Source: Chryseobacterium sp. ON_d1 | GTDB lineage: Bacteria > Bacteroidota > Bacteroidia > Flavobacteriales > Weeksellaceae | Assembly (NCBI RefSeq): GCF_006829085.1 | Contig: NZ_BJTC01000016.1 | Coordinates: 1 to 64,000 of the forward strand | Length of the DNA stretch: 64,000 bases | Direction of reading: 5' to 3' | In this document: piece after piece, positions 46,384 to 54,846 of the stretch | Position numbering within the stretch: position 1 is the first letter of the stretch | Layout of the letters: the number at the start of each line of letters is the position of its first letter | Position numbers and translations under genes: made by a program | The notes under the pieces: model-generated | Seen by the model: the letters and a program-made list of their open reading frames with translations, nothing else | What the model was told of the DNA's origin: nothing | Database searches by the model: none

Positions 46384-47625
46384 TTATTTGGTTAGAACCT
46401 GATAAATATCATTTAAGTTTTCGCAATACTTCAAATCAAAGAATTGGCTATCCTGATTTTTTTTAACTATATCTGTATTCGAAAAATTTAGGAAAATTTT
46501 AGGGGTATGCATTTTATCAAAACTATTTTCAAATGTAGATCTGGATATAATTCTAAAAAAGTATGATGATTTAATTATCTTGGTCAAGTTTGGACTTATA
46601 TTTTTTACTGGATCAGCATTGAAAATTGCTGGCGAAAAATTAATATGTTCATATCCATCATTAAAAACCCAGTTATCATTAATAAGAAGTGCTTTGATTT
46701 TTTTTATTTCAGCATCATGACAATCTAAAATAAATGTTAAAGGCTTAGCATCTCTTAGTGACGAATTCATTTTGTAAAATTTGTTTACTATATTTTCAAC
46801 AAAATGAACAAATGGCATCTCTGAGTTGTCTGCTGTTAAAATATTATTACCAATTAGAATTATTTTCGATTTACTTTGTTCTAAAGCTTTAATTGTTTTA
46901 AGATTACTATTTATTTGAGTGATATATTGTTTTTTAGATTTTAAGAATATGAACCATTCATTGAAAAGTACTTTTTGTGTATTAACTGAAGTAATGAAAT
47001 CCTCTTTAGTTATTTTTCTGTTGTTAATTGAGGCTTGAATGCTTAAATTCCTAATTTGTTTCAAACAATTATTATAGTAGAAATGTTCAGCTGAAAAATC
47101 TCCACAACTAAATTGACGCTTTAGTAACGATAATAATTCAGCATATTGTTCAGTGAAGCTTTTTGCATTTATATCAATTTTTACCAAATTTATAAATTCA
47201 ATAAGATCAGCGTCGCTAAGTGACAAATTTGTAAAATGCTCATGCTTGATATTTTTTACCTTATATGTTAGGAGATTAGTCTTGAGGAATGCTAAATCTA
47301 AAGGTAGAGTCAGTTTATGGTGACCAGATTTGTAATGTCCACGAAGAATATATTTTATACTAGTTGAACCAGTTTTTTTCAATTCTGAAAAGTGGGTTAA
47401 CATTAAACGAATTGGCTCAGCTATTACAGAGTGATTGTACTCCGTACCTTCATAATACTTAAATTGAATCGCGGTTTTATCAGTTGCAGTAGTTATGTCA
47501 ACATCTTCTATACCTTCTATAGTAATTGAGTCAGAACTATTAGAAAGTTGCAATAGTTCCATAATTGCACTGTCAAATTGATAGAAGTATCCTTTTATTG
47601 ATGCCTCTGCACTTCTTGATGCCAT
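46384..47625 (-). CDS. DUF4297-like nuclease of the HerA pair
   Basis: 413 residues. The first 60 residues resemble a PD-(D/E)xK nuclease of the DUF4297/Cap4 type: ASIKGYFYQFDSAIMELLQL, then E40-D41-x-D43, then Q54-x-K56 in AIQFKYYEG. The rest is helical (70-220) and ends in an alpha/beta part without a known fold. It directly precedes HerA with a 10-base gap. DUF4297 plus HerA is a known anti-phage gene pair. The overall sequence is not obviously DUF4297 beyond the N-terminus, so it may be a divergent or new member. Confidence 0.6.
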   Translation of the reverse strand: MASRSAEASIKGYFYQFDSAIMELLQLSNSSDSITIEGIEDVDITTATDKTAIQFKYYEGTEYNHSVIAEPIRLMLTHFSELKKTGSTSIKYILRGHYKSGHHKLTLPLDLAFLKTNLLTYKVKNIKHEHFTNLSLSDADLIEFINLVKIDINAKSFTEQYAELLSLLKRQFSCGDFSAEHFYYNNCLKQIRNLSIQASINNRKITKEDFITSVNTQKVLFNEWFIFLKSKKQYITQINSNLKTIKALEQSKSKIILIGNNILTADNSEMPFVHFVENIVNKFYKMNSSLRDAKPLTFILDCHDAEIKKIKALLINDNWVFNDGYEHINFSPAIFNADPVKNISPNLTKIIKSSYFFRIISRSTFENSFDKMHTPKIFLNFSNTDIVKKNQDSQFFDLKYCENLNDIYQVLTK

Positions 47626-47793
47626 GAGTTATTTAGTTTTAAATCAAAATTAATAAAATATTCATTAAAATAATAATTATATAATTATGGTCAAATTTTA
47701 CACGATTAATGAAATTTTATTGTTTTTTTATTTAATAATTTTATAAAAATAAAAGAAATTGTAGCTGCTTTCTTACTGAATTTTATAAATATT

Positions 47794-49008
47794 TTACTTC
47801 TTATTTATCAAAGCTTCATAAATCACATATCTCAAATATTCTGAGGCTTCTATATCTTCATTCGCTAAGACTTGAATATTATTGAAAACATTTAAAAGAT
47901 CGATAATGTTTTTAGTTGTTGTTTTTGTCAATTCATTCAAAATAGATGCTTTGAATCTCTTGATATCATCATTTTTGGCATTATCTATCTTTCGACGCAC
48001 AAGAAATTTTATTTGCTCTGTATTCTTAATATTTTTTATCGCTTTTATATCTTCGTAAAGCTCATTATGGACTTTATCTACATTTTCAAAATCAGTTAAA
48101 CTCTTTAATCCATTGTTAGGTTTTTGATTATGCTTAATAGTTAATATTTTTGATTTAACATCTTTTGGCTTGATATAAATTTCATTTTTTTGCTTGTTGT
48201 TATCATAGCTAATCGTGCAGACTCCTGAAAAACGTAATGCTTCTCTTTTAATTTCATCATTTGAAATTTCAACGATATTTTTCACATAACCAATTCCTTC
48301 AAGTTCTTTTTCGCCTGTTGAATCAAAAAACATTCTGATATTTGATTCATTATACTCACATAATTTAAGAGAATAAGCAACGCCGGAGGATTTAATTTCT
48401 TTATATAGAGTTAGTAGTGCTATTACAACTGCAATTGAATTATTGTAATCAAAATAATTATCTGTAGAAACTATTGCACGCAAATAATAATTGTTATCGG
48501 GTTTATAATGTATTAACCTATATTTTTTGTCTTTTATTTTTTCTTCTTTTAAGAGTTCTAGATTTGCTTCTACAATTTTCTTAAATCCATTATCTATTAG
48601 CTTTTTTGCATACTTGTCCATGCTGAACAAATTACCGAAAAAATCACGTTGAGCAGAATATTTTGGATAGGTGTTTAGAGTCGTTTTACCTCCAAAATTC
48701 TCTTGATCATTAACGTTATTAAAATTGATAGTGAAAGTATTATCTGAATAGAAAGTAATATTATCAAGTGTTGAAATTAAATCTTTTTTGATATAATTAT
48801 TGTTCTGAACAATTTGAGAGTTTACAAGGGTTTGAGCTCCTGGAATGGGAATAAATTCATCTTGTTCGAATTGTTTGTTCAAAATATCTTTAATTTGATT
48901 TGCTGTTTGGTCTGTTGAAATTAATAATTTAAATAGATCTGAAACTAAAATTCCAGTATCAGATTTTGGAATGTCTAGTTTTAAAATAGAGCGTTTTTTT
49001 GTTTCCAT
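47794..49008 (-). CDS. hypothetical defence-island protein
   Basis: 404 residues from ATG 49008; the longer frame to 49068 begins upstream of the predicted transcription start (near 49059). Not recognised. There is no signal or membrane helix. The middle stretch (YRLIHYKPDNNYYLRAIVST, then DNYFDYNNSIAVVIAL) faintly recalls DUF932-type phage and plasmid proteins (RAIvS...Y...DN), but this is weak. The remainder is charged and helical. First gene of the leftward block, 168 bases before the DUF4297-like gene. Role could be sensor, regulator or accessory. Confidence 0.6.
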   Translation of the reverse strand: METKKRSILKLDIPKSDTGILVSDLFKLLISTDQTANQIKDILNKQFEQDEFIPIPGAQTLVNSQIVQNNNYIKKDLISTLDNITFYSDNTFTINFNNVNDQENFGGKTTLNTYPKYSAQRDFFGNLFSMDKYAKKLIDNGFKKIVEANLELLKEEKIKDKKYRLIHYKPDNNYYLRAIVSTDNYFDYNNSIAVVIALLTLYKEIKSSGVAYSLKLCEYNESNIRMFFDSTGEKELEGIGYVKNIVEISNDEIKREALRFSGVCTISYDNNKQKNEIYIKPKDVKSKILTIKHNQKPNNGLKSLTDFENVDKVHNELYEDIKAIKNIKNTEQIKFLVRRKIDNAKNDDIKRFKASILNELTKTTTKNIIDLLNVFNNIQVLANEDIEASEYLRYVIYEALINKK

Positions 49009-49065
49009 TATTAGTTTTTTTAATAGTAACTGATTATGAGTAATTAGCAATAAGAATCTAATAGC

Positions 49066-49110
49066 CAAATGTATATCAAAATATTATCGGTTTGTTACGG
49101 TTTTCCGTAA
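49066..49110 (-). promoter_or_regulatory. predicted promoter and palindromic operator of the leftward operon
   Basis: On the minus strand TACATTTG (plus 49073-49066) is an exact TAnnTTTG match. Overlapping where the -33 element should be is the palindrome TTACGGttttCCGTAA (49095-49110); a half-site TTACGG recurs at 49151-49156. No clear TTTG at -33. A repressor bound to the palindrome would block this promoter. Confidence 0.45.
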
Positions 49111-49314
49111 ATAAAAATAGAAATTGCTAGAAAATTGGCGGTCAGTATTTTTACGGAATTTCTTTACGAATAAGAATTCTAGTCGTTCTCTAAAAGCAGA
49201 AAAATCCGAATTTCCTTAGTTACTAGATTTATAAGATTATTTAATACAGGTGACTTAATTTCTTTGTTTAATTGCTAAAGAAATACTTCAATTAAATTTT
49301 ATACTTAACATTAC

Positions 49315-49343
49315 TTTGCTCAAATAAATTTTCATTAGCTTTG
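49315..49343 (+). promoter_or_regulatory. Bacteroidetes-type promoter of the AAA/S8 operon
   Basis: TTTG (49315-49318), a 17-base spacer, and TAGCTTTG (49336-49343) match the consensus. Predicted start near 49350, leaving an untranslated leader of about 160 bases before ATG 49509; no stable structure was obvious in it. Confidence 0.55.
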
Positions 49344-49508
49344 TTAAATAGTTTATATAATATTCATTATTTGGGTGTTATATTGTAACAAATGGTATTT
49401 AGTTTTATAAAAATTGAAAACTGTGAATGCTTTAGAGTTGCTATAATTTAAATTATAGTTAACTTTTATAGTATCAAATATAGAATTCATTCCATTATAC
49501 ATATAAAA

Positions 49509-50504
49509 ATGAATCAAGACTTGTTAATTAGATTATTTAGATCTATAGAAGGTGAAAAAAATGATAACATTGTTTCTGTTGCGAATTTAATTATTGATAA
49601 TGAAAACAAGAAAGGACATGGTAAGCTTGCTGAAAAATTAAGAATAATACTGGATAAAAATACTTCTTCTCCTCGGTTGTACAAAAATGAGTTTAGAAAA
49701 ATGTTACCTAGTAATATTTCTATTCCAACTGATAAAAGACACAACTTTCCCTTAGCCACGTTAATTGATAAAGAACTGCTAAGGCACGAGATGGTGCTTC
49801 CAGTAGAAACAGAAGAAAAAATACGTAGAATAGAAAAAGAATTTGCAGCTAAAGAACGTCTTGCCAATCATGGATTAAAATATAAACAAAAGATTCTTTT
49901 GTTTGGGGAACCTGGATGCGGAAAAAGCATGAGTGCGGAAAGAATCGCTTGGAATTTAGGGCTTCCATTTTTGAAAGTAAAATTTGATGTAATTATTTCA
50001 TCCTTCTTAGGAGAAACAGCTGCTAATCTTACAAAATTATTTGAGGGTATAAAAGACTATCCTTGCGTTTTATTATTTGATGAATTTGATATTGTAGGTA
50101 AAACAAGGAACAGCTCCCAAGATGTTGGTGAAATGCATCGAATAGTTAATATGTTGCTAGGCCTTTTAGAAGAATATAATTCAAAAGGTTTATTAATTGC
50201 TACAACTAATTTGGAAAATGTATTAGATAGAGCATTATTTCGAAGATTTGATGATATAATTGAGATTCCTAAACCAAGCAAACAAGAAATACTTCGTTTA
50301 ATAAAATTGACCTTATCATCAATTGAGAAAGCAAAAGATATAGATTGGAATAATATTGCAGAAAGAATGGACGGATATAGCGCTGCTATTGTCGTAAAAG
50401 TTATTAATGACGCCGCTAAACTAGCAGTTATTGGTAATGAACAAATATTAACACCGTTGCACTTAGAAAAATCATTAGCTGAAAATTCTTTTTATATAAA
50501 ATAA
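49509..50504 (+). CDS. AAA+ ATPase of a two-gene protease system
   Basis: 331 residues. Helical N-terminus (1-110), then one AAA+ module close to FtsH/proteasomal ATPases: Walker A GEPGCGKS (133-140), Walker B LLFDEFD (188-194), sensor-1 ATTN (231-234), and arginine finger RALFRRFD (241-248). No protease domain of its own. It ends two bases before the start of the subtilisin-like gene, so they are translated together. Such ATPase + S8 protease pairs recur in defence islands; I recall the names IteA/IteS for one such pair, unverified. It probably unfolds or senses a phage protein and hands it on to the protease. Confidence 0.8.
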   Translation: MNQDLLIRLFRSIEGEKNDNIVSVANLIIDNENKKGHGKLAEKLRIILDKNTSSPRLYKNEFRKMLPSNISIPTDKRHNFPLATLIDKELLRHEMVLPVETEEKIRRIEKEFAAKERLANHGLKYKQKILLFGEPGCGKSMSAERIAWNLGLPFLKVKFDVIISSFLGETAANLTKLFEGIKDYPCVLLFDEFDIVGKTRNSSQDVGEMHRIVNMLLGLLEEYNSKGLLIATTNLENVLDRALFRRFDDIIEIPKPSKQEILRLIKLTLSSIEKAKDIDWNNIAERMDGYSAAIVVKVINDAAKLAVIGNEQILTPLHLEKSLAENSFYIK

Positions 50505-50506
50505 AT

Positions 50507-53035
50507 ATGCCAGAATTTCCTCATTTGAGATTACCTTTTAAGGTAGATGGTATCTTGAAACCTTCAGGAAAAAGACCAAGAACTAAAAAACATGAAATTA
50601 CTTTACATAATAAACGTAATAGACAAGAACATGGTAATTATCTAAGTAACTCAGCGCAATCTTTGAGTAGAAGTTGGACTGAGCTAAAGGATGAGAAGCG
50701 GAGAAAAGGAATATTAACACCAAATGAAAATGATATTCCTGTATTTCTAAAAGTTGATACGAGTGCATTTAACATTGATTCCCTCTCTAACTGGGGAATT
50801 GAAGTTATTTCAGAAGAACCAGATGGGTATATTATCGGAGCATCTTTTGATAATCTTGCCAGTTTTCAAGAAAAAGTAAATAAGTTTTTAAGTAAGGAAG
50901 GAAAATACAAAGATACTGCTTCGAAAATTTGGGAAGTAAAAACAGATAGTAATTGGCGGCGTGATGAATTGTTAAAAGGAGATTTAAAGTCTATATGGAG
51001 TACTTTACATAATGAGTCTATCTATATGGTTGAATTGGGAGTATCTTGTTACATTCATAATAAAAAAAAATATCCTACTAATTCCGCTGATCTTACTGAT
51101 GAACAATATTTTCAAAAAGTTCAAGAATTTAATGAGCACGTAGAATCATTAAATATACTAAGGGATTCAAAACAAATGGAGAGAGAAGGAGAAATAGAAA
51201 AATATCTCCAAATTTATGGAGGGGAGTTGTATGATATATGGGACAATGAAACTGATGCAGTGTACTTTAAAATATCAATAAATGGATCAGGTTTACGTGA
51301 TATTGTTATTACATACCAGTATTTGTTTGAAGTTAAGCTAAGTACAACTTATAACATTGATAATACTTCAGAGGTTCTAGTTGATGATTATGATTTTGAA
51401 ATTGAACGTCCCGCAGAAAATGCACCAAAAGTTTGTATTATAGATAGCGGAATACAAGAAGATCACAGGTTACTTTCATTGGCAATTGATACTGCTAGTT
51501 CTCGCTCTTACGTCGAAAATGATGATTCAAAAGCTGATTATGTAATGCTTAGCGGTCATGGCACGAAGGTGGCAGGGGCTGTATTGTATCCCTATTTTAT
51601 ACCAAAAGATGGCCAATATCAGTTAGAAAGTATTATTCAAAATGCAAGGATATTAGATAAGTCAAATAGAATAAGTGATAGGAAATTTGTTCCTTCATTA
51701 TTAGAACAAATTGTTGAAGACTATACTGATACTAGAATATTTAATCTATCTGTTTGTGAAGATTCCGCATATTATGGGACTCATATGCCGGCTTTAGCTG
51801 CTTCAATAGATAAACTTATTCATGAAAAAGATGTATTATTTATATTAGCTAGTGGGAATTTATTTGAGAGTTCTCAGGTAGAAGGAAATCCGGGTATTGT
51901 TGAGCATCTTAATAATGATAGGGCTTATCCAAGCTATCTTGATGAAATTACATCGCAAATTGCTAGTCCTGGAGTTAGTTATTTTGCTATCACGGTAGGC
52001 TCTATTTCCATTAGTAATTATGAAGATGAGGATTATAAATCGATTGCTGGCGAAGGTTTCGTTTCTCCCTTTTCCAGGACCGGACTAGGAATGTGGGGTA
52101 ATATTAAACCAGATGTAGTGGAGTTTGGTGGTGATTTAGTTATAAATAAGAACTCATCACAAATTAAAACTCAGGCAGAGCTATGTCCTGAATTAGTAAA
52201 CTCAACTTTACATAATGCAAACGCTGTAGGTAGAGATGCGTATGGAACTTCCTATAGCGCTCCTAAAGTTAGTTATATAGTTTCTAGACTTCATGCTGAA
52301 TATCCTAACGAAAGCTCACAAATGTATAGAGCATTAGTGGTTCAAAGTGCAAGATTGCCTGGACATTGTTTTGATAATCCAACTTTAAATGATATAAGAA
52401 GGTATGGTTATGGTGTTCCTGATTTAAACAGAGCATTAAACAATACATCAAATCGAATTACTTTTATTCAAAATGGTAAAGTTAAACCAAAAAATGCGGA
52501 TATATACAAATTGAATATTCCTACTGAGTTAAGAGGTGAAGGCAAGAATTATAAAATTTTAGTTGAAGTAACTCTTACTTTTACTGCAAAAACAAGGTTA
52601 ACAAGAAAAGGATCGCATTCATACCTCTCAAATTGGCTAGAATGGCAATCTTCTAAATATAATGAACGCTTTGTTAGTTTTAGAACAAGAACAATTGAGT
52701 ATTTGCAATTAGATGATCTAACAGTAAACCAAAATGGGGTAGATGAAGGATTAAATTCTATACGGTGGTGCCTAAGAGAAAACCCTGCTTACTCTAAGAA
52801 TGAAATTAATAGAAATAATTCTACGGCTCAAAAAAGTTGGGCAATTATTGAACCTCATCAATTTGCTGAGGAATTTAGTATTTCAGTTATTGGGCATGTT
52901 GGATGGGATAGGAATTTAGATAATGAAACACAGTATTCAATTTGTGTTTCTTTTGAATCTATAGGAACAGAATTAGAACTTTATAAGTTATTATCTGAAG
53001 CTCAAGTAATTGTTGAACAAGAAGTTGAAAATTAA
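50507..53035 (+). CDS. S8 (subtilisin-like) peptidase of a two-gene system
   Basis: 842 residues. The catalytic triad is intact: D313 in CIIDSG, H351 in SGHGTKVAG, S582 in GTSYSAPKV; the oxyanion Asn is N451 in ILASGN. About 300 residues before the catalytic domain and 250 after it are extra, without signal peptide, so this is an intracellular protease and not a secreted subtilisin. The N-terminus is basic; the C-terminal part is beta-rich. The ATPase just upstream is the likely activator. Such a pair could act by cleaving host or phage proteins on infection. Confidence 0.85.
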   Translation: MPEFPHLRLPFKVDGILKPSGKRPRTKKHEITLHNKRNRQEHGNYLSNSAQSLSRSWTELKDEKRRKGILTPNENDIPVFLKVDTSAFNIDSLSNWGIEVISEEPDGYIIGASFDNLASFQEKVNKFLSKEGKYKDTASKIWEVKTDSNWRRDELLKGDLKSIWSTLHNESIYMVELGVSCYIHNKKKYPTNSADLTDEQYFQKVQEFNEHVESLNILRDSKQMEREGEIEKYLQIYGGELYDIWDNETDAVYFKISINGSGLRDIVITYQYLFEVKLSTTYNIDNTSEVLVDDYDFEIERPAENAPKVCIIDSGIQEDHRLLSLAIDTASSRSYVENDDSKADYVMLSGHGTKVAGAVLYPYFIPKDGQYQLESIIQNARILDKSNRISDRKFVPSLLEQIVEDYTDTRIFNLSVCEDSAYYGTHMPALAASIDKLIHEKDVLFILASGNLFESSQVEGNPGIVEHLNNDRAYPSYLDEITSQIASPGVSYFAITVGSISISNYEDEDYKSIAGEGFVSPFSRTGLGMWGNIKPDVVEFGGDLVINKNSSQIKTQAELCPELVNSTLHNANAVGRDAYGTSYSAPKVSYIVSRLHAEYPNESSQMYRALVVQSARLPGHCFDNPTLNDIRRYGYGVPDLNRALNNTSNRITFIQNGKVKPKNADIYKLNIPTELRGEGKNYKILVEVTLTFTAKTRLTRKGSHSYLSNWLEWQSSKYNERFVSFRTRTIEYLQLDDLTVNQNGVDEGLNSIRWCLRENPAYSKNEINRNNSTAQKSWAIIEPHQFAEEFSISVIGHVGWDRNLDNETQYSICVSFESIGTELELYKLLSEAQVIVEQEVEN

Positions 53036-53337
53036 CTATGTCTACAGACATGAAACATATAAAATTTACAATAACTACCTTAATTGCTGTAAGTGTAAAG
53101 CCAATTTGATATATGCTTTAAGAAGAAGATTTAGTAAATTAAAAAAACTGACATATATAGAACAAGTTCTACATTATATTTTGATATACAAATTTGTGAA
53201 AAATCCCAACTCTCGTCAGGATTTACTTATCTAATTCTGAGTAGTATTATTTGAAATAAGAAATGATAAAATAGCTCTTAAGGATATATGTAAACTAGCG
53301 AATATTTTGATGAATGCGCTTAGCTGGCAATCATTTT
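53036..53337. other. intergenic region
   Basis: About 300 bases between the S8 gene and the XRE-like gene. A 74-codon frame (53010-53234) overlaps the S8 gene end and has no family features. No clear terminator. Confidence 0.35.
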
Positions 53338-53682
53338 CTATTTCTTCATCACTTCGTCTCTGAATTTAGAGATTTCCTTTTCTGAAAGTTTATCATAAAT
53401 TTCTGAAAAGTCTTTCATTAAGTAACCCATTGATTCAATTATAAGAACAATAGTTGCCATTGTTGACCTTTTCTTTCCACTAAAGGCACTATTAACAGTC
53501 GCTTTGGTCAATTCTGAATTGGAGTTAGCAGCTATTTTATCATAACTATTAACTACATCAGAATTACCATCAGTTTTCGACGAGTAACTCTTATTTTTAC
53601 TAAGCATTTTACGCAAAGTAATCGCTGTCTTTAAAATTATAATTTTTTCACTTTCCTTAATCATAGATGCAATTAAGCACAT
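53338..53682 (-). CDS. small XRE-like HTH protein
   Basis: 114 residues from Met 53682. The middle is a divergent XRE/Cro-type HTH: TAITLRKMLSKNK, then SYDKIAANSNSELTKATVNS, AFSGKKRSTMATIVLIIESM, and a C-terminal helix. The longer frame to 53745 would place the palindrome GGTATAgttttgTATACC inside the gene, so 53682 or 53664 is preferred. It probably binds that palindrome and controls itself and the opposite transcript. Not close to any named regulator. Confidence 0.55.
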   Translation of the reverse strand: MCLIASMIKESEKIIILKTAITLRKMLSKNKSYSSKTDGNSDVVNSYDKIAANSNSELTKATVNSAFSGKKRSTMATIVLIIESMGYLMKDFSEIYDKLSEKEISKFRDEVMKK

Positions 53683-53697
53683 AATGAAAAATATTTT

Positions 53698-53715
53698 GGT
53701 ATAGTTTTGTATACC
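53698..53715. promoter_or_regulatory. inverted-repeat operator
   Basis: GGTATA and TATACC form a 6-6-6 inverted repeat (GGTATAgttttgTATACC). It lies 16 bases upstream of the XRE-like start and overlaps the -33 element of the opposite promoter, the usual place for autoregulation and repression. Confidence 0.5.
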
Positions 53716-53737
53716 GAAATGTTTTTTATTATCTTTG
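53706..53737 (+). promoter_or_regulatory. Bacteroidetes-type promoter, + strand
   Basis: TTTG (53706-53709), a 20-base spacer, and TATCTTTG (53730-53737) match the consensus. It would start transcription near 53744 and read into the hairpin at 53832 and the small frame at 53895. Confidence 0.55.
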
Positions 53738-53831
53738 TAAAACAAGTTACTTAATTGTAATTTTGCGAACCTTCAAAAATATTGGAAGCTATTCGCTTAG
53801 AATCTCGCCTAAGAAAACTGCCAATTTTCAA

Positions 53832-53896
53832 ATAACAACGAGAGGATAAGCAGAAGGCTCACGACCTAGGCGTGGGCTCTCTCTATCTGTTGTTAT
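53832..53896 (+). ncRNA. long RNA hairpin
   Basis: ATAACAAC (53832-53839) pairs with GTTGTTAT (53889-53896). An AGAG/CTCT step lies next to it, and an inner stem pairs GGCTCACG with CGTGGGCT (two G-U pairs) around the loop ACCTAGG. The total of about 20 pairs over 65 bases lies 90 bases downstream of the consensus promoter. A regulatory leader or a short RNA is likely; no known RNA family is recognised. Confidence 0.4.
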
Positions 53897-54146
53897 GGGT
53901 ATGGCAGTACCTCTGGGCGGATATTGTAGAGTTCCACGCCGTTTTATTTTCCAATGCAGTCCGCTTTTCTCTACAGTTATTTCTAAGCCGCTTTCTTATA
54001 ATATAGTATCAGACTGTACGATACAATGGGGTGTACAACCTATTGCGGCTTTAGAGCTTACACGTGACGTTAATTTTATTCATATTGATGGCCTTTGGGT
54101 AGGGAGGTTTTATGTATTGGTAGAACTTCCTGCCTTCGGCTATTGA
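53895..54146 (+). CDS. possible small hypothetical protein
   Basis: 83 codons beginning with an ATG within the 3' arm of the hairpin, so its translation could be controlled by the hairpin. The sequence (MGMAVPLGGYCRVPRRFIFQ at the start, ELPAFGY at the end) has no recognised domain and is not membrane-spanning. An antisense frame covers part of it. May be non-coding transcript instead. Confidence 0.3.
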   Translation: MGMAVPLGGYCRVPRRFIFQCSPLFSTVISKPLSYNIVSDCTIQWGVQPIAALELTRDVNFIHIDGLWVGRFYVLVELPAFGY

Positions 54147-54167
54147 AAAATTATGTAAACTGAACCA

Positions 54168-54734
54168 TTGAAAAACAACAGAATTGACTTTGAGGCCAGG
54201 TTTTGGTCCGGGAGTGATACGTATTCCGGGTTGGGGCTTATTGAAACCTTTTTCCAGTTCAATGAGCTGGCGACGGCTAAGGAAATGCTCCATAATATTA
54301 TGATCTGTGCGGTAAAAAAGAAATACGTGATCAAAGAAGATCATTCGGCAGTCTTTCACTTTCATCAGGCCCTGCGCTCATTTGTGCGTGCTTGTTATGT
54401 GCTGGGTCTAAAGCAAGAGAAATCTTATCTAAAGATGTATGCTGAAAATAATGCTCCTCCAATAATAGGGTCGCTTTCTGATCAGGAGTACCGTAATCCG
54501 TTCCTTGTATTCCAAAAGGCTTTTGCAGAATACAGCCTCAAAGATTTCGAGTATTATATCTCGGTCTCGGTGTATTTCTCACTGGGCGTTTATACGCACT
54601 CGGCCGAGAGTAAGATTGTAGGTCCTTGTATCCACCTAACCAAAATGCTGGATGCCGCATTCCTGATTCTGGCTAGAGGAAGGAAAAGAAGAGATAATTC
54701 TTATAAAAAAAAGCAGAGAATGAAAAAAGGATGA
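54168..54734 (+). CDS. hypothetical protein upstream of SusC
   Basis: 188 residues starting with TTG 54168 because no ATG is available after the stop at 54153. Helical and soluble, with no signal peptide (FFQFNELATAKEMLHNIMIC; then FHFHQALRSFVRACYVLGLK). The last 20 residues are very Lys/Arg-rich (GRKRRDNSYKKKQRMKKG), suggesting nucleic-acid contact. Not recognised. It lies 112 bases before SusC. Function and link to the transport genes unclear. Confidence 0.5.
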   Translation: MKNNRIDFEARFWSGSDTYSGLGLIETFFQFNELATAKEMLHNIMICAVKKKYVIKEDHSAVFHFHQALRSFVRACYVLGLKQEKSYLKMYAENNAPPIIGSLSDQEYRNPFLVFQKAFAEYSLKDFEYYISVSVYFSLGVYTHSAESKIVGPCIHLTKMLDAAFLILARGRKRRDNSYKKKQRMKKG

Positions 54735-54782
54735 CCGTATGATGAAAGTATTTAGAATACCATAAAAACCAAAAAAAAGCCC

Positions 54783-54813
54783 TTTCCGCAAAGTTGACGC
54801 CGCGCAGGAAAGA
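54783..54813 (+). promoter_or_regulatory. leader hairpin before susC
   Basis: CTTTCC (54783-54788) and GGAAAG (54808-54813) can pair over a 19-base GC-rich loop, 33 bases before the SusC start. It may be a terminator of the upstream gene or an attenuator-type leader; no T-run follows. Confidence 0.35.
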
Positions 54814-54846
54814 GCAAAGTCTAATAAATTAAACTATAACAAAAGT

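Larger units (their letters stand above)
35985..53035. other. anti-phage defence island
   Basis: Ten genes, all from families known or suspected in phage defence, fill this stretch: eight leftward genes (35985-49008) and two rightward genes (49509-53035). The DNA is more AT-rich than either side, and the right-hand SusC region is clearly GC-richer. Mobile-element-type genes flank it on the left. Spacing inside the leftward block is short: an ATGA overlap, 20, 58, 79, 72, 10 and then 168 bases. No integrase or tRNA attachment site was seen in the window. Confidence 0.75.

Noticed and set aside
53010..53234. 74-codon frame after the S8 gene
   Set aside because: Overlaps the S8 stop region and has no conserved features.
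53832..53896. Integron attC-like site
   Set aside because: The outer arms end in AAC and GTT, but do not fit the RYYYAAC/GTTRRRY core, and no integrase gene is present.
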